DNA of 64,000 nucleotides from Watersipora subatra (GCF_963576615.1 NC_088708.1:2046001-2110000); one strand, 5' to 3'. Counted from the stretch's first letter, positions 11,420 through 23,245 are shown. Notes: generated from the letters alone by a model not told the origin. Numbers and translations: made by a program.

Positions 11420-11898
11420 GTAAGTAACTACTGCTCGTATTCTATAAAAGCTATTATAGAAATGCTATGCCTTAGTACTACATGGTTTTACTACATGTAG
11501 AGAGCTGCGTTACAAGCTGTATGTATTCATGTTGATCTTCACTGGCTATTGGAGAGGTTTATCATATGCCTACAAACAGTATTGTACCAATGAAATGATT
11601 GTAAAATGACAGCTAAAATCCATAGGGTGTATCATACTCACCTTATTTTGCTATCTAAAGTAAATTCTCGTGTATCAGCCACACCTTTGAACCTAAAATT
11701 TTGTTTTAAAGTTTGGGGTGCAACACTGAACACTCAACACTGCAACTTATACACAGCCTAAAATTCATATCTGTAAACTTCTCACTGCATTCGTGGTTAA
11801 GATACCTTTTAGAATAATAGTTTATTCAACAATAAGCTAAAATATATTCAGTACTTGTACTCATAGCGAGGTCATAGCGAGGTCATTAGTCATCATTA

Positions 11899-12125
11899 TT
11901 GTCATGTGACATCTCCAGCACTTGATTCCATTTGACGGGTTGTTTTTTGTTGATGCGAAAACCGCTGCAGCATTTTTGTTGGTAGTTTCTAAAGTTATGT
12001 TCACACCTTTACATTTAAACACAGCGTTCTATTTTGTCCATCTCGATGACGTGTGTTACAAAATGCACTCGCTAATATAGTACTTGTTTACTGTATAGTA
12101 TTTGCTGAAGAGTATAGTTCATATT
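11899..12125. mobile_element. dispersed element, copy 2, with a single array unit
   Basis: It matches both flanks of the 751-1418 array. Between the flanks there is only one unit-like stretch, 'tgtccatctcgatgacgtgt'. It therefore looks like the unexpanded state of copy 1. It lies in the last intron of NDUFB6. Confidence 0.65.
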
Positions 12126-12530
12126 GGAAAAAGCTCATTTCCTGTTACAACGGTAAAGTATTGAGAATAGTAACTTTAAGATCTTGAGATTAGATTTTAC
12201 TGAACTATACTTTTACCTATAATTAAGGCAACTGAAAAATTTGTGCACCTTCAGTAAAATCTGAATTTGAGCTTTTAAGAGCTTGTAAAATCGTTTTTGA
12301 GCTTTTAAGAGCTTGTAATCACATTTCCACATATTTGGCACCGACAACACAACAGAGTAAGACATAATGAATCTTTTCATATCAAATAACTGTAATGTGA
12401 ATTTTGTTGCAAGTCAACTTTAAAGTTACTATTCATCCGCTCACACCAACCAACTCTCAATATTTTACCGTTGTAACAAGAAATGAACTTTTTTTAATAT
12501 GAATTATACTCTTCCGTATTTCACTGAAGG
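12110..12530. mobile_element. foldback element with about 75-bp inverted arms
   Basis: Bases 12110-12185 (gaagagtatagttcatatt ... aatagtaactttaa) recur as the reverse complement at about 12418-12530 with few changes and a roughly 20-base insertion in the right arm. Shared landmarks are TGTTACAACGGTAAA and its complement. No coding capacity. It directly abuts copy 2 of the dispersed element and may be part of it. Confidence 0.65.
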
Positions 12531-13169
12531 CATAATACATCTAACCGCAAAGGTGAGAACACTCATTGGCCTATTGCCATCTCAACAGCCATTGCGTGCT
12601 GTGATGACAGATGGAAACAGTAAACCTGATGAATGACTCACTTGGCTAGGTTAAATAAGGTGTGTTTAATGAATGGAAAAATGGAGGGTTTTCCCACGCT
12701 TATACACTGTGTAATACCTGTAGCTCAAAAACATCCTCCAAAGTTTGGGGTGTGGCTTATACATGGTGGTGACTTATACATCAGGATCTACAGTATTTGA
12801 GTCGATTCCTTTGCTTTATTATTTACCCAATAAACTTGCCATATCATCTCAGACTAGCTCACCTTAAATAGATCAATTAATCTCAAATAAAGTAACTTAA
12901 CTTACATAGGTCAGCTCATCTCAAATCGGCCAACTCGCCGCAAATAGGTTAATTCACGTCAAATAGTTCAACTCATCCTACGAATCAATTTACAAATCAC
13001 TACTTCTCCTTACATTTAATCTGTGATACTTACCTATTCTTCTTTGCCTCCTGTTTATTCTGTTTTCAGCATCAGTAGGCGCTCCTACAACGTTTATGTA
13101 CAAACTAAAAAGTTTACATTATAGGGATTTAAATGCTATACAAACAATAAAATACACGTAAATCCAGTA

Positions 13170-13207
13170 AGATATTGAAACGGGTCGCCTAATCCGTTTC
13201 AATATCT
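13170..13207. repeat. perfect 14-bp hairpin beside the 24-bp array
   Basis: Arms agatattgaaacgg and ccgtttcaatatct are exact complements around gtcgcctaat. It lies 11 bases before the first unit of the 24-bp array. Confidence 0.9.
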
Positions 13208-13218
13208 TTCCAAACACA

Positions 13219-13434
13219 CTCTTTTGGCCATACAAAAAGGAACTCTTTTGGCCATACAAAAAGGAACTCTTTTGGCCATACAAAAAGGAACTCTTTTGGC
13301 CATACAAAAAGGAACTCTTTTGGCCATACAAAAAGGAACTCTTTTGGCCATACAAAAAGGAACTCTTTTGGCCATACAAAAAGGAACTCTTTTGGCCATA
13401 CAAAAAGGAACTCTTTTGGCCATACAAAAAGGAA
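13219..13434. repeat. 24-bp tandem array, nine identical units
   Basis: The unit starts ctcttttggccatacaaaaa. All nine units appear identical, which points to recent expansion. The open frames it produces in several frames follow from a period divisible by three. Confidence 0.97.
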
Positions 13435-13590
13435 AACTAGACTTCATATTTCAATTTGTTGGCTGTTCTATAGAGCTACAGTATTATTGGTTTGCATCGA
13501 CAACTGTTCCCCTATTTTTATCACTTTCACTTGTTTTGTGATGCATGATTGCAGCAATTTTACAATAAGTTAAAAATGTATTTGACCCCA

Positions 13591-13650
13591 CTCACTGTGA
13601 CTCACTGTGACTCACTGTGACTCACTGTGACTCACTGTGACTCACTGTGA
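13591..13650. repeat. 10-bp array, six units of ctcactgtga
   Basis: Six exact copies, in the last intron of NDUFB6. Confidence 0.97.
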
Positions 13651-13773
13651 TTTGTTTATTTTGTTATACAGCAAGGTCTATTCTGCAAATGAAAACTAAT
13701 AACAAATATTTTATAGGCCTACAATAAAGTTGAACAAAAATGTAGTTTGATTTTAATAAGAGCGACATGTATT

Positions 13774-13838
13774 TGTCCGTCGTCTATCTGTCCGTCGTCT
13801 ATCTGTCCGTCGTCTATCTGTCCGTCGTCTATCTGTCT
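13774..13838. repeat. 15-bp array, four units of tgtccgtcgtctatc
   Basis: Four exact units plus a partial one, in the last intron of NDUFB6. Confidence 0.95.
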
Positions 13839-14106
13839 CTAGCGAGTCAAGGTTAGGATAAAAGATATCTTTCGACAACACTCCAACTTGTGACGTTCAG
13901 GTTGTTAGATTGATGCTGTAACACCTGCACCAATCGATCGCTTTTAAGTACAATAAATAATTTCTGAGCAGTTGCTCACACATGCTCACACATGCTTACA
14001 CATACTTACACACACTTATTACACACAAATACTTACATTATTTTCTCTGTTTTGTTGACACATCTGACAGTCTATCACGGCAACCTAGAATGTCATGGAA
14101 CTTGCA

Positions 14107-14361
14107 TACAAGTGCATATGTAATAGAGGTAACGCTATATGTCGTTTTGTCTCACAAGTGCATATATAATAGAGGTGAGACTGTACGTACGTCTCACAAG
14201 TGCATATATAATACAGGTAATGCTATATGTATGTCTCACAAATGCATATATAATAGAGGTAACGCTATATGTATGTCTCACAAATGCATATATAATAGAG
14301 GTAACGCTATATGTACGTCTCACAAATGCATATATAATAGAGGTAACGCTATATGTACGTC
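14107..14361. repeat. 42-bp array, about six units
   Basis: Each unit carries 'cacaa(a/g)tgcatatataata' followed by 'gaggtaacgctatatgtacgt'. CG/TG differences occur at two positions (aacgct/aatgct, tacgtc/tatgtc). In the last intron of NDUFB6. Confidence 0.93.
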
Positions 14362-14761
14362 TTCATAAAACTTCACATAATTTTTTACATTTTCTTAAAT
14401 TTTGTGTCATAGGAGATACCCATAGGAGTGTCTACTGTATTTTGTTTCCTAACCACTTCTCTTGCCTTCCTTGCCTTCACTCTGCTGTGTTCTCTCGCTC
14501 TCATGTATCTTTTCAGATTACTATACCTTGAGTTTGAAATTACTGGTTAAACACTCCTGCGCAATTACTTACAGGAGGAATGGAATACTAGTTGAATCCT
14601 TTTCAGTCTTTCCGCATGCTGGCCTTGAATTCTCAATCAAAGTTTCAAGCGCTATTGTGTTACACAAAGTTTCTGGGCTAACATCTCTGTGATAGGTTAT
14701 CTTGGTGGCCCTTTGCGCATCTGTCTTTGGACGTTTCTCTACCATTGTTTGCTGCTTGTAG

Positions 14762-14863
14762 GGTGAACCCTTGCCAGAAAACCCTATCGCTGATTATCAC
14801 GAGAAAAGTCGTGGACAGTTCTATGATGCAGGTTTCTCTAAGAGAAAGGTTTTTCAAAACTAG
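14762..14863 (+). CDS. NDUFB6: NDUFB6 exon 4, terminal
   Basis: Acceptor GCTTGTAG, then 33 codons and TAG. The exon starts with GEP, completing the YPGE/YPGD motif that follows the membrane segment in the family, and ends with a GFSKRK-like tail; insect homologues end similarly with a (R)GFK motif. The phase fits exon 3. Total length is about 194 residues (212 from the upstream ATG), longer than the 128-residue human protein but close to arthropod homologues. Confidence 0.75.
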   Translation, partial: GEPLPENPIADYHEKSRGQFYDAGFSKRKVFQN

Positions 14864-15110
14864 TTGGTCACGGCACTTCATGTTTACTGATTACACATTC
14901 AGCTATTTTATATCTCGCTGTGTTGTTGGAGTGCGTGCCAATTTAAAAGTATGCCTTAGGAAAATAGAGGGTTTCTAGAGGTCAAAGGGCTGGGATCTTC
15001 GTATGGTCCTTCCTGCAGGAAGCACAAGAACCAGTGCCAGTTTCATATTTGTATTTGTTGGTTGATGTTGCATTTTGTGTGCTGTTATGGGGTCTTTGGT
15101 TATATTTGAC

Positions 15111-15116
15111 AATAAA
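15111..15116 (+). promoter_or_regulatory. NDUFB6: polyadenylation signal AATAAA of NDUFB6
   Basis: Canonical AATAAA about 250 bases after the stop codon, which makes a plausible 3' UTR end for NDUFB6. Confidence 0.6.
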
Positions 15117-15299
15117 GTCGTAAGCGCTCTCTATTAAATAGCATTTCCGCCCTTCTCTCCTTGTAACCGTTTGGTTGTGACCATCGATGTTAATTAGTGC
15201 AAGTGATTATATTAACTATAAATCTTTGTATAAAAATTTGAATGTTGGTCTTTTGTTTTCTGTCATCAGTGTGTCCAGCTATAACGGTTAAAGTCTAGC

Positions 15300-15383
15300 A
15301 ATGACAATTCCCCTCCATACTGGAATTGAACTCACGACTGCAATGGGAAGTTTTCAAACACACCCAACCACCATGCTAAGCCA
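15300..15383 (-). mobile_element. tRNA-like SINE head (pseudo-tRNA)
   Basis: On the minus strand, TGGCTTAGCATGGTGGTTGG resembles an RNA polymerase III A box and, at the usual distance, GAGTTCAATTCC matches the B box. The arms do not form a convincing intact tRNA, so I read it as a tRNA-derived SINE remnant, not a gene. Confidence 0.4.
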
Positions 15384-15707
15384 TTCTTATCTCATTTAGA
15401 TCATCTACGGTATGCTTATCGTGATTAAAGCTAAATACGTAGGTTTTATTATGAATTAATATTACCTTTTGCATTTGTTCTTTACAAAATTTTTAAAAGC
15501 CATTTCAAAATTCATTATTCATTTTTCTTTATTTTTAATTTTCAAATGTGCCTTTTTTAATTTCAAATGTTTCATTACAGTGCAAATGTAATGGCACAAT
15601 TTCAGTCTTCAATTTTCGGGTTTTGCAAAGGGCAGTCGCTAGAAGTCATAAAACTAACAAATGTTCGCACGGACATTCTCGGGTCGGAATTGCTTCTACG
15701 TTCTCTC

Positions 15708-16377
15708 CAAGTACCGTCAGACAAGTACGGTCTGACAAGTGCCGTCAGACAAGTTCGGTCAGACAAGTTCGGTCAGACAAGTACCGTCAGACAGGTACGG
15801 TCAGACAAGTACCGTCAGGCAAAGTACGGTCAGACAGAGTACGGTCAGACAGAGTACGGTCAGACAGAGTACGGTCAGACAAAGTACGGCCAGACAAGTA
15901 CGGTCAGACACAGTACGGTCAGACAAAGTACGGCCAGACAAGTACCGTCAGGCAAAGTACGGTCAGACAGAGTACGGTCAGACAGAGTGCGGTCAGACAA
16001 GTACCGTCAGGCAAAGTACAGTCAGACAAGTACGGTCAGGCAAAGTACGGTCAGACAGAGTACGGTCAGACAGAGTACGGTCAGACAGAGTACGGTCAGA
16101 CAAAGTACGGTCAGACAGAGTACGGTCAGACAGAGTACGGTCAGACAAAGTACGGTCAGACAGGGTACTGTCAGACAGAGTACGGTCAGACAGAGTACGG
16201 TCAGACAAAGTACGGTCAGACAGGGTACTGTCAGACAGAGTACGGTCAGACAAAGTACGGTCAGACAGGGTACTGTCAGACAGAGTACGGTCAGACAAAG
16301 TACGGTCAGACAGGGTACTGTCAGACAGAGTACGGTCAGGCAAGTACGGTCAGACAAAGTACGGTCAGACAAAGTAC
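15708..16377. repeat. 14/15-bp array, about 45 units of the gtacggtcagacaa type
   Basis: Units switch between 'tacggtcagacaa', 'tacggtcagacagag' and 'taccgtcaggcaa'. The right half shows higher-order repetition of a block containing tactgtcagacagag. ACCG/ACTG differences fit CpG decay. The repetitive open frames on both strands have no coding support. Confidence 0.93.
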
Positions 16378-16545
16378 CTCATGCGCTTCCCTGATGTAGT
16401 TAATTTCCATATCTCATTTTTAATTTTGTGCTAGTATCAACTATTGTCGTATTCAAAATTTTGATGGATACTTTCTGCAGCCATAAGAACCTTTTCGTAC
16501 AAACATTTCTATTAATTTTACTATATAATTATACTATATAGTAAT

Positions 16546-16725
16546 ATTCTTAGCTTGTCATATAGTTTAGCATAGATGAAATAATTGTTTAAACAATACG
16601 CATTGAACTAAGGATGGATTAAGAATGTCAGCATTCCGAGTAGCATTATTAAATTGCACCAAAGCCCGATGTTTCCTCGACAGCAATCTTAAACTTTTCA
16701 ACGAGTATTCTCTTCCTCGGGTATA
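16546..16725 (-). pseudogene. partial duplicate of the HECT terminal exon and 3' UTR
   Basis: This stretch matches 17171-17385 closely. On the minus strand it encodes a copy of the last about 22 residues of the HECT protein ([19 protein letters not shown] then stop; the gene has ...[11 protein letters not shown]). The similarity ends before the catalytic cysteine, so it cannot encode an active ligase. It lies downstream of the real terminal exon in the direction of transcription, between the two convergent genes. A use as an alternative last exon is conceivable but unsupported. Confidence 0.8.
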
Positions 16726-17139
16726 CAGTATACACTCCATCACAGCTTTATAAGCCTTATAGCTGAACCCAGATTTAAATGGAAAACTTATAATTAATAT
16801 GTGTAATTATTGCGAGTGACTGACATCAGGTCTACCAGTGATTTCTCTAACATTTGCTTGCTACCCTATGATTGTCTAAAGGCATTATATTTTCTATATA
16901 TTGGCAATAGAAATAGCTTTTTGAGTTAACTTTGAGTGAATAGAATAGTTACAAATACACGCATTAGCAAGCAGAGATGGGACTAGCTTCTACATATATC
17001 GTGTGATACTGCAGGCTTCAAGTTGAGGATTCCTTTACTCGCCTGCATCAGCGCTTTCTAGTGATAACAAGTTGGCCTATATATGCACAAGTGGTACACA
17101 AGTTATCAAGACTAAATAGAACAGGTTTTTTGTCATTTG

Positions 17140-17145
17140 TTTATT
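17140..17145 (-). promoter_or_regulatory. polyadenylation signal of the HECT gene
   Basis: AATAAA on the minus strand, 165 bases past the stop codon, within the segment leading into the duplicated block. Confidence 0.5.
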
Positions 17146-17309
17146 CTTTCATGATTAAAAAAGGGTTGTTATTCTTAGCATGTCATATAATATAGCATAT
17201 AATAGAGCATAGAGTGTAGCATATAGTTTAGCATAGATGAAATAATTGTTTAAACAATACCCATTAATCTAAGGATGGATTAAGAATGTCAGCATTCCGA
17301 GTAGCATTA

Positions 17310-17482
17310 TTAAAGTACACCAAATCCCGATGTTTGCTCGACAGCAATCTTAAATTTTTCAACGAGTATCTCCTTTGTTGGGTATGGTGGTAAATCTAGA
17401 GTGTTAAAGCAAGTATGAGAGGTAGGTAGATTTTCGGGAGGGCCTCTTCGTGTTATTGTGAACTTTTTGGCCTCTCCATTTG
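17310..17482 (-). CDS. HECT ligase exon 16 (terminal): catalytic cysteine
   Basis: Codes for the end of a HECT E3 ubiquitin ligase, which takes ubiquitin from an E2 as a thioester and passes it to substrate. NGEAKKFTI is followed by [16 protein letters not shown], the invariant active-site block; the Cys lies 32 residues before the stop, as is normal in this family. The protein ends EQTSGFGVL. Acceptor TTGTATAG; phase fits exon 15 (G + CA gives Ala). The PPENLP before SHTCFN recalls HECW-type ligases more than NEDD4 itself. Confidence 0.92.
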
Positions 17483-17666
17483 CTATACAAGAAATATAGA
17501 GATCGATAACAATCGTACGAGACATGTTAGGAGTGGGTCTGCTATGAAATGATGCAAGGCATCACAAAGTAGTGAATGGTAAAACATTGTAGGCTATGCT
17601 TGTTTAGATAGCATATTGTGCTTATTACTGTGTTATTACTTGTTACATGTACTTACTTATTACTTT

Positions 17667-18712
17667 ATGCTATCATAGTGTCACCAAACAGGGCAGATGC
17701 TATCATGGTGTTCCCAAACAGGGCAGATACTATCATGGTGTTACTAAACAATGCAGATACTATCATGGTGTTACCAAACAGGGCAGATACTGTCATGGTG
17801 TTACTAAACAATGCAGATACTATCATGGTGTTACCAAACAGGGCAGATGTTATCATGGTGTTACTAAACAATGCAGATACTATCATAGTGTTACCAAACA
17901 GGGCAGATACTATCATGGTGTTACTAAACAATGCAGATACTATCATGGTGTTAACAAACAGGGAGATGCTATCATGGTGTTACTAAACAATGCAGATACT
18001 ATCATGGTGTTACCAAACAGGGCAGATGCTATCATGGTGTTATTAAACAGGGCAGCTACTATCATGATGTTATCAAGCAGGGCAGATACTATCATGATGT
18101 TATCAAACAGGGCAGATACTCTCATGGTGTTATCAAACAGGGCAGATACTCTCATGGTGTTACCAAACAGGGTAGATACTATCTTGGTGTTACCAATCGG
18201 GGCAGATACTCTCATGATGTTACCAAACAGGGTAGATACTATCTTGGTGTTACCAATCGGGGCAGATACTATCATAGTGTTCCCAAACAGGGTAGATACT
18301 ATCGCTGTGTTACCAGATGGCAGATACTATCATGGTGTTACTAAACAATGCAGATACTATCATGGTGTTACCAAACGGCAGATACTATCATGGTGTTCCC
18401 AAACAGGGCAGATACTATCATGGTGTTACTAAACAATGCAGATACTATCATGGTGTTACCAAACAGGGCAGATACTATCATGGTGTTACTAAACAATGCA
18501 GATACTATCATGGTGTTAACAAACAGGGCAGATGCTATCATGGTGTTACTAAACAATGCAGATACTATCATGGTGTTACCAAACAGTAAATACTATCATG
18601 GTGTTACCAATCGGGGCAGATACTATCATAGTGTTCCCAAACAGGGCAGATGCTATCATGGTGCTCCCAAACAGGGCAGATACTATCATGGCTTACCTAA
18701 CAGAGATGCTAC
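17667..18712. repeat. 30-bp array with 60-bp dimer structure, about 34 units
   Basis: Units share 'gcagatactatcatggtgtt' and alternate between 'accaaacagg' and 'actaaacaat', giving a 60-bp higher-order unit over much of the array. The middle part (18050-18300) is more diverged. It fills the last intron of the HECT gene. Confidence 0.94.
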
Positions 18713-18922
18713 AATATTACAGTAGTTGATATAATTAAGCAGCCCCACCTTTTGTTGAAGCCAGTAAATTACGATTAGCAATTGATGGTCATTTCCTCAA
18801 GTGAGTAAAGATTAGTAGGAAGTCTAATAGGTACTCTAAAAGCCCTAATAGGTAGTCTAACAGCTGCCTGCCTACGGCAGCATAATATTGCACTAAATTA
18901 ATTTAGAAAGTCAAAAATTTCA

Positions 18923-19135
<213 letters not shown>

Positions 19136-19334
19136 CTAAGTTATCAATATTGTTGATAGTTACATAATGACAGTATTGAAATACGATGATACATTTTGCG
19201 TAGCCTAATTAACTCGTTCTTACAGCTAAGATGTACGATATCTTGGGGCGGATGATCAAGTCATACTAAAGGAAACATGAAAGGCGCAAGTTCAAAAAAG
19301 ACATGCTGAAGACTCTACTAAAGTAACTACATAC

Positions 19335-19411
19335 GCATCATATCCTCCTTCATAGGCCGAGTTGGCAGCCCAATCATCTACATTCAAATCATGCATGCCG
19401 CACAGAATTAG
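19335..19411 (-). CDS. HECT ligase exon 14
   Basis: Encodes LILCGMHDLNVDDWAANS ending GGYDA. The ELxLCGMxxxDVxDW motif of the N-lobe is clear. Acceptor TTTTTTAG and donor GC|GTATGT bound 77 bases in phase. Confidence 0.92.
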
Positions 19412-19522
19412 CTAAAAAACAGAAAGAATCTAGTTAAAAACGGAGCACATTTCACACTTTGAATAGGAAGAACATTTCTTTTACAAGTAAGCGATTAAGT
19501 AGTATGAAACAACATGGCTTAC

Positions 19523-19643
19523 CTCTATTTCCCTTTCGTCTAAATATTTCAGCCACTGCAATGGAAAGACGTCTGAAAATCCTTTGATAAAAGCTCTTGT
19601 CTGAGCTTCAACTCCATGGCTAAACTTAAACTTCGCCATTAAA
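19523..19643 (-). CDS. HECT ligase exon 13
   Basis: Encodes MAKFKFSHGVEAQTRAF followed by FPLQWLKYLDEREIE, matching the family's GIEEQ...F..G...(V/I)(I/P)...L..FDE.ELE stretch. Acceptor TTTGACAG, donor GAG|GTAAGC, 121 bases, in phase. Confidence 0.92.
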
Positions 19644-19830
19644 CTGTCAAATACGTATAAAATGGGACTTTATTGTTGACATGGCTTACTCTGTTTTATC
19701 AAATTCAACTAACAAACTATTATGACTATTACAACGGTGAAGAGTGGCTGTTGTGTTCAAGTAGCTTTCAGTAAACGGCATCACAAACATTACAAACAGT
19801 AAGCACAAACATCACGGCATCACAAACAGT

Positions 19831-19859
19831 AAGCATGCGGCATATAATGCCGCATGCTT
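19831..19859. repeat. perfect 13-bp hairpin
   Basis: Arms aagcatgcggcat and atgccgcatgctt around ata. It lies in a HECT intron, just after a short duplication of 'catcacaaacagtaagca'. Confidence 0.9.
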
Positions 19860-20209
19860 TATCTTTTCAAAATTCATGGTAAAGTTACTTTTGCAAAGTT
19901 CACACAATAACTGTTGCTAATTGTCTCCACAATGAAAGGACAACTGCACTTTAGTCTAAGTCAAACTTTTAGATGCTCCGAGAAACAATAAAGTTCATTG
20001 TGGGCTTTTAGTTAGTATATGTTTACCTAAAATTTAGGTTTAAAAATTGATCTTTTCTGCCCGTTTTTAAAAAGTCATTAAAAACCTATTCTTTAAACTT
20101 TATGCTCCTGTTTTTTTCTTCCAGAAGCTATATTACACCCATTTTAACCTAGTCTTAAATAAAAAACTTATAATTATTTCATTTATCTCGATCCCATTTG
20201 TGCCTAGAG

Positions 20210-21497
20210 ACAAACACTTAGGCTATGATAGACACCTCAGGTGAAGGACAAACATTTAGGCTATAATAGACACTTCAGGTGAAGGACAAACACTTAGGCT
20301 ATGATGGACACCTCAAGTGAAGAACAAACATTTAGGCTATGATAGACACCTCAAGTGAAGGACAAACTTTAGGCTATGATAGACACCTCAAGTGAAGGAC
20401 AAACACTTAGGCTATGATAGACACCTCAGGTGAAGGACAAACATTTAGGCTATGATAGACACTTCAAGTGAAGGACAAACTTTAGGCTATGATAGACACC
20501 TCAGGTGAAGGACAAACATTTAGGCTATGATAGACACTTCAGGTGAAGGACAAACACTTAGGCTATGATAGACACTTCAAGTGAAGGACAAACACTTAGG
20601 CTATGATAGACACCTCAAGTGAAGGACAAATACTTAGGCTATGATAGACACCTCAGGTGAAGGACAAACACTTAGGCTATGATGGACACCTCAAGTGAAG
20701 GACAAACACTTAGGCTATGATAGACACCTCAAGTGAAGGACAAACTTTAGGCTATGATAGACACTTCAAGTGAAGGACAAACATTTAGGCTATGATAGAC
20801 ACCTCAAGTGAAGGACAAACATTTAGGCTATGATAGACACTTCAAGTGAAGGACAAACATTTAGGCTATGATAGACACCTCAAGTGAAGGACAAACACTT
20901 AGGCTATGATAGACACCTCAAGTGAAGGACAAACACTTAGGCTATGATAGACACCTCAAGTGAAGGACAAACATTTAGGCTATGATAGACACTTCAAGTG
21001 AAGGACAAACTTTAGGCTATGATAGACACCTCAGGTGAAGGACAAACTTTAGGCTATGATAGACACCTCAAGTGAAGGACAAACCTTTAGGCTATGATAG
21101 ACACCTCAAGTGAAGGACAAACACTTAGGCTATGATAGACACTTCAAGTGAAGGACAAACTTTAGGCTATGATAGACACCTCAGGCGAAGGACAAACTTT
21201 AGGCTATGATAGACACCTCAAGTGAAGGACAAACCTTTAGGCTATGATAGACACCTCAAGTGAAGGACAAACACTTAGGCTATGATAGACACCTCAAGTG
21301 AAGAACAAACTTTAGGCTATGATAGACACCTCAAATGAAGGACAAACATTTAGGCTATGATAGACACCTCAAGTGAAGGACAAACACTTAGGCTATGATA
21401 GACCCCTCAAGTGAAGGACAAACATTTAGGCTATGATAGACACCTCAAGTGAAGGACAAACACTTAGGCTATGATAGACACCTCAGGTGAAGGACAA
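20210..21497. repeat. 36-38-bp array, about 34 units
   Basis: The unit contains 'ttaggctatgatagacacct' and 'gtgaaggacaaaca'. Length varies by loss of one or two bases in CACTT/CATTT/CTTT. It fills most of the intron between HECT exons 12 and 13. Confidence 0.95.
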
Positions 21498-22134
21498 GAT
21501 CAAGGATGAAGGTATAATACAAACAAGACCAATAATTAACAAATGCAATTTTCACATGGCTAATTTTGCTTTTTGATTTATGAAATAGCAAAAGGTAAGC
21601 TTTGTTATCTATAAAAATGATTTGAGTTATCAACGTACCTCTCTAATTAGTATTATGTAATATTGAAAGCTATTTTTCCTGGCAGCCTATGCTGAGCAGC
21701 AATAGAACGTTATAGAACATTGTATTGTCACACTATTGGCATATTTCAATTCGCAAAACTCTGATTTCTCACAAAGTATAGGAGCATACTAAGAGCTGCC
21801 CTCTGTCACGCGTAAGAGGGCAGCTGTCACACGACATGTATCTGTTGCATTCCCATAAACTCTGACAGCCATCAAACATAAATCAGGTAAGTCAACAATT
21901 ACTATTGAGAGCTCAAAATGACAATAACGAATCCTTTATCAATACTCTGATATGTACAACAAAAACCTTCAGAGGAATAAAGGCTTTCCAGCCGTGTTTT
22001 GGCAACGCCGCACACCTGATGAAGGATTCATGTCTCAGCAAACCGGGTCTACATCAGGTTTTGCATTCTTCAGTAAGGCCCTGCATCTAGAACATGAAAT
22101 CAGTTTCTAGTGACAGTTGAATTATAAGACTCAC

Positions 22135-22275
22135 TCTAGATATTCCTGTTTGTTTGCTTCTGTCACAGCTATCTGTTTTCCATTTGGCTTTAGCTCTACA
22201 TGTTCAGACTTGTCAAAAATTGTCAATTCTGCAGAGAAAGTCATCCCCACGTCATTCTCATCTAGGTTATTATCT
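22135..22275 (-). CDS. HECT ligase exon 12
   Basis: Encodes DNNLDENDVGMTFSAELTIF and HVELKPNGKQIAVTEANKQEYL. ELKPNG..I.VTE.NK.EY is diagnostic of NEDD4-family N-lobes. Acceptor TTTACAG, donor GA|GTGAGT; 141 bases, in phase with exons 11 and 13. Confidence 0.92.
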
Positions 22276-22555
22276 CTGTAAAGTAATGTGTATTTGATTA
22301 GATACGCCCACAAACGCTTAGTTATGAATGTCAATAATCAAGGCTGAAAATGGGTCAAAGGTTAAAAAAATTGAATGGAAATATAGTAGGTTTCTGCCAA
22401 TCAAGAACACAGTAACTGCTGGTTGACAAATGTATGTAAAGTCACATGGCATTCTTATATTAACTTCAATCAATTTAGCACTATTTACCATCCAAATAGA
22501 ACTTGGGCTTTGTTTACTTTTACTGATACATACCCAGAAATATATATGACACAAC

Positions 22556-23245
22556 TAAAATAGGTATGATACAGAGCTATAAATATATATGACACAACTA
22601 AAATATGTATGATACATAGCCAGAAATATATATGACACAACTAAAATAGGTATGATACAGAGCTATAAATATATATGACACAACTAAAATATGTATGATA
22701 CATAGCCAGAAATATATATGACACAACTAAAATAGGTATGATACAGAGCTATAAATATATATGACACAACTAAAATATGTATGATACATAGCCAGAAATA
22801 TATATGACACAACTAAAATATGTATGATACATAGCTATAAATATATATGACACAACTAAAATATGTATGATACAGAGCTATAAGTATATATGATACAACT
22901 AAAATATGTATGATACATAGTCATAAGTATATATGATACAACTAAAATATGTATGATACATAGTCATAAGTATATATGATACAACTAAAATATGTATGAT
23001 ACATAGTCATAAGTATATATGATACAACTAAAATATGTATGATACATAGTCATAAGTATATATGATACAACTAAAATATGTATGATACATAGTCATAAGT
23101 ATATATGATACAACTAAAATATGTATGATACATAGTCATAAGTATATATGATACAACTAAAATATGTATGATACATAGTCATAAGTATATATGATACAAC
23201 TAAAATATGTATGATACATAGTCATAAGTATATATGATACAGCTA
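22556..23245. repeat. 43-bp array, about 16 units, dimeric then monomeric
   Basis: The first units alternate between two forms ('gagctataaatatatatgac' and 'tagccagaaatatatatgac'), giving an 86-bp dimer; the last nine or so are one homogeneous form ('tagtcataagtatatatgat'). It fills the intron between HECT exons 11 and 12. Confidence 0.94.

Noticed and set aside
13071..13079. Alternative NDUFB6 last exon after TTTTCAG with codons HQ then stop
   Set aside because: Too short and lacks the YPG(D/E) continuation found at 14762.
15019..15123. Open frame after a CCTGCAG acceptor, encoding a hydrophobic 34-residue tail ending at TAA
   Set aside because: It lies in the NDUFB6 3' UTR and overlaps its AATAAA. 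The exon at 14762-14863 fits the family's C-terminus (GEP start, GFSKRK tail) and already ends with a stop.
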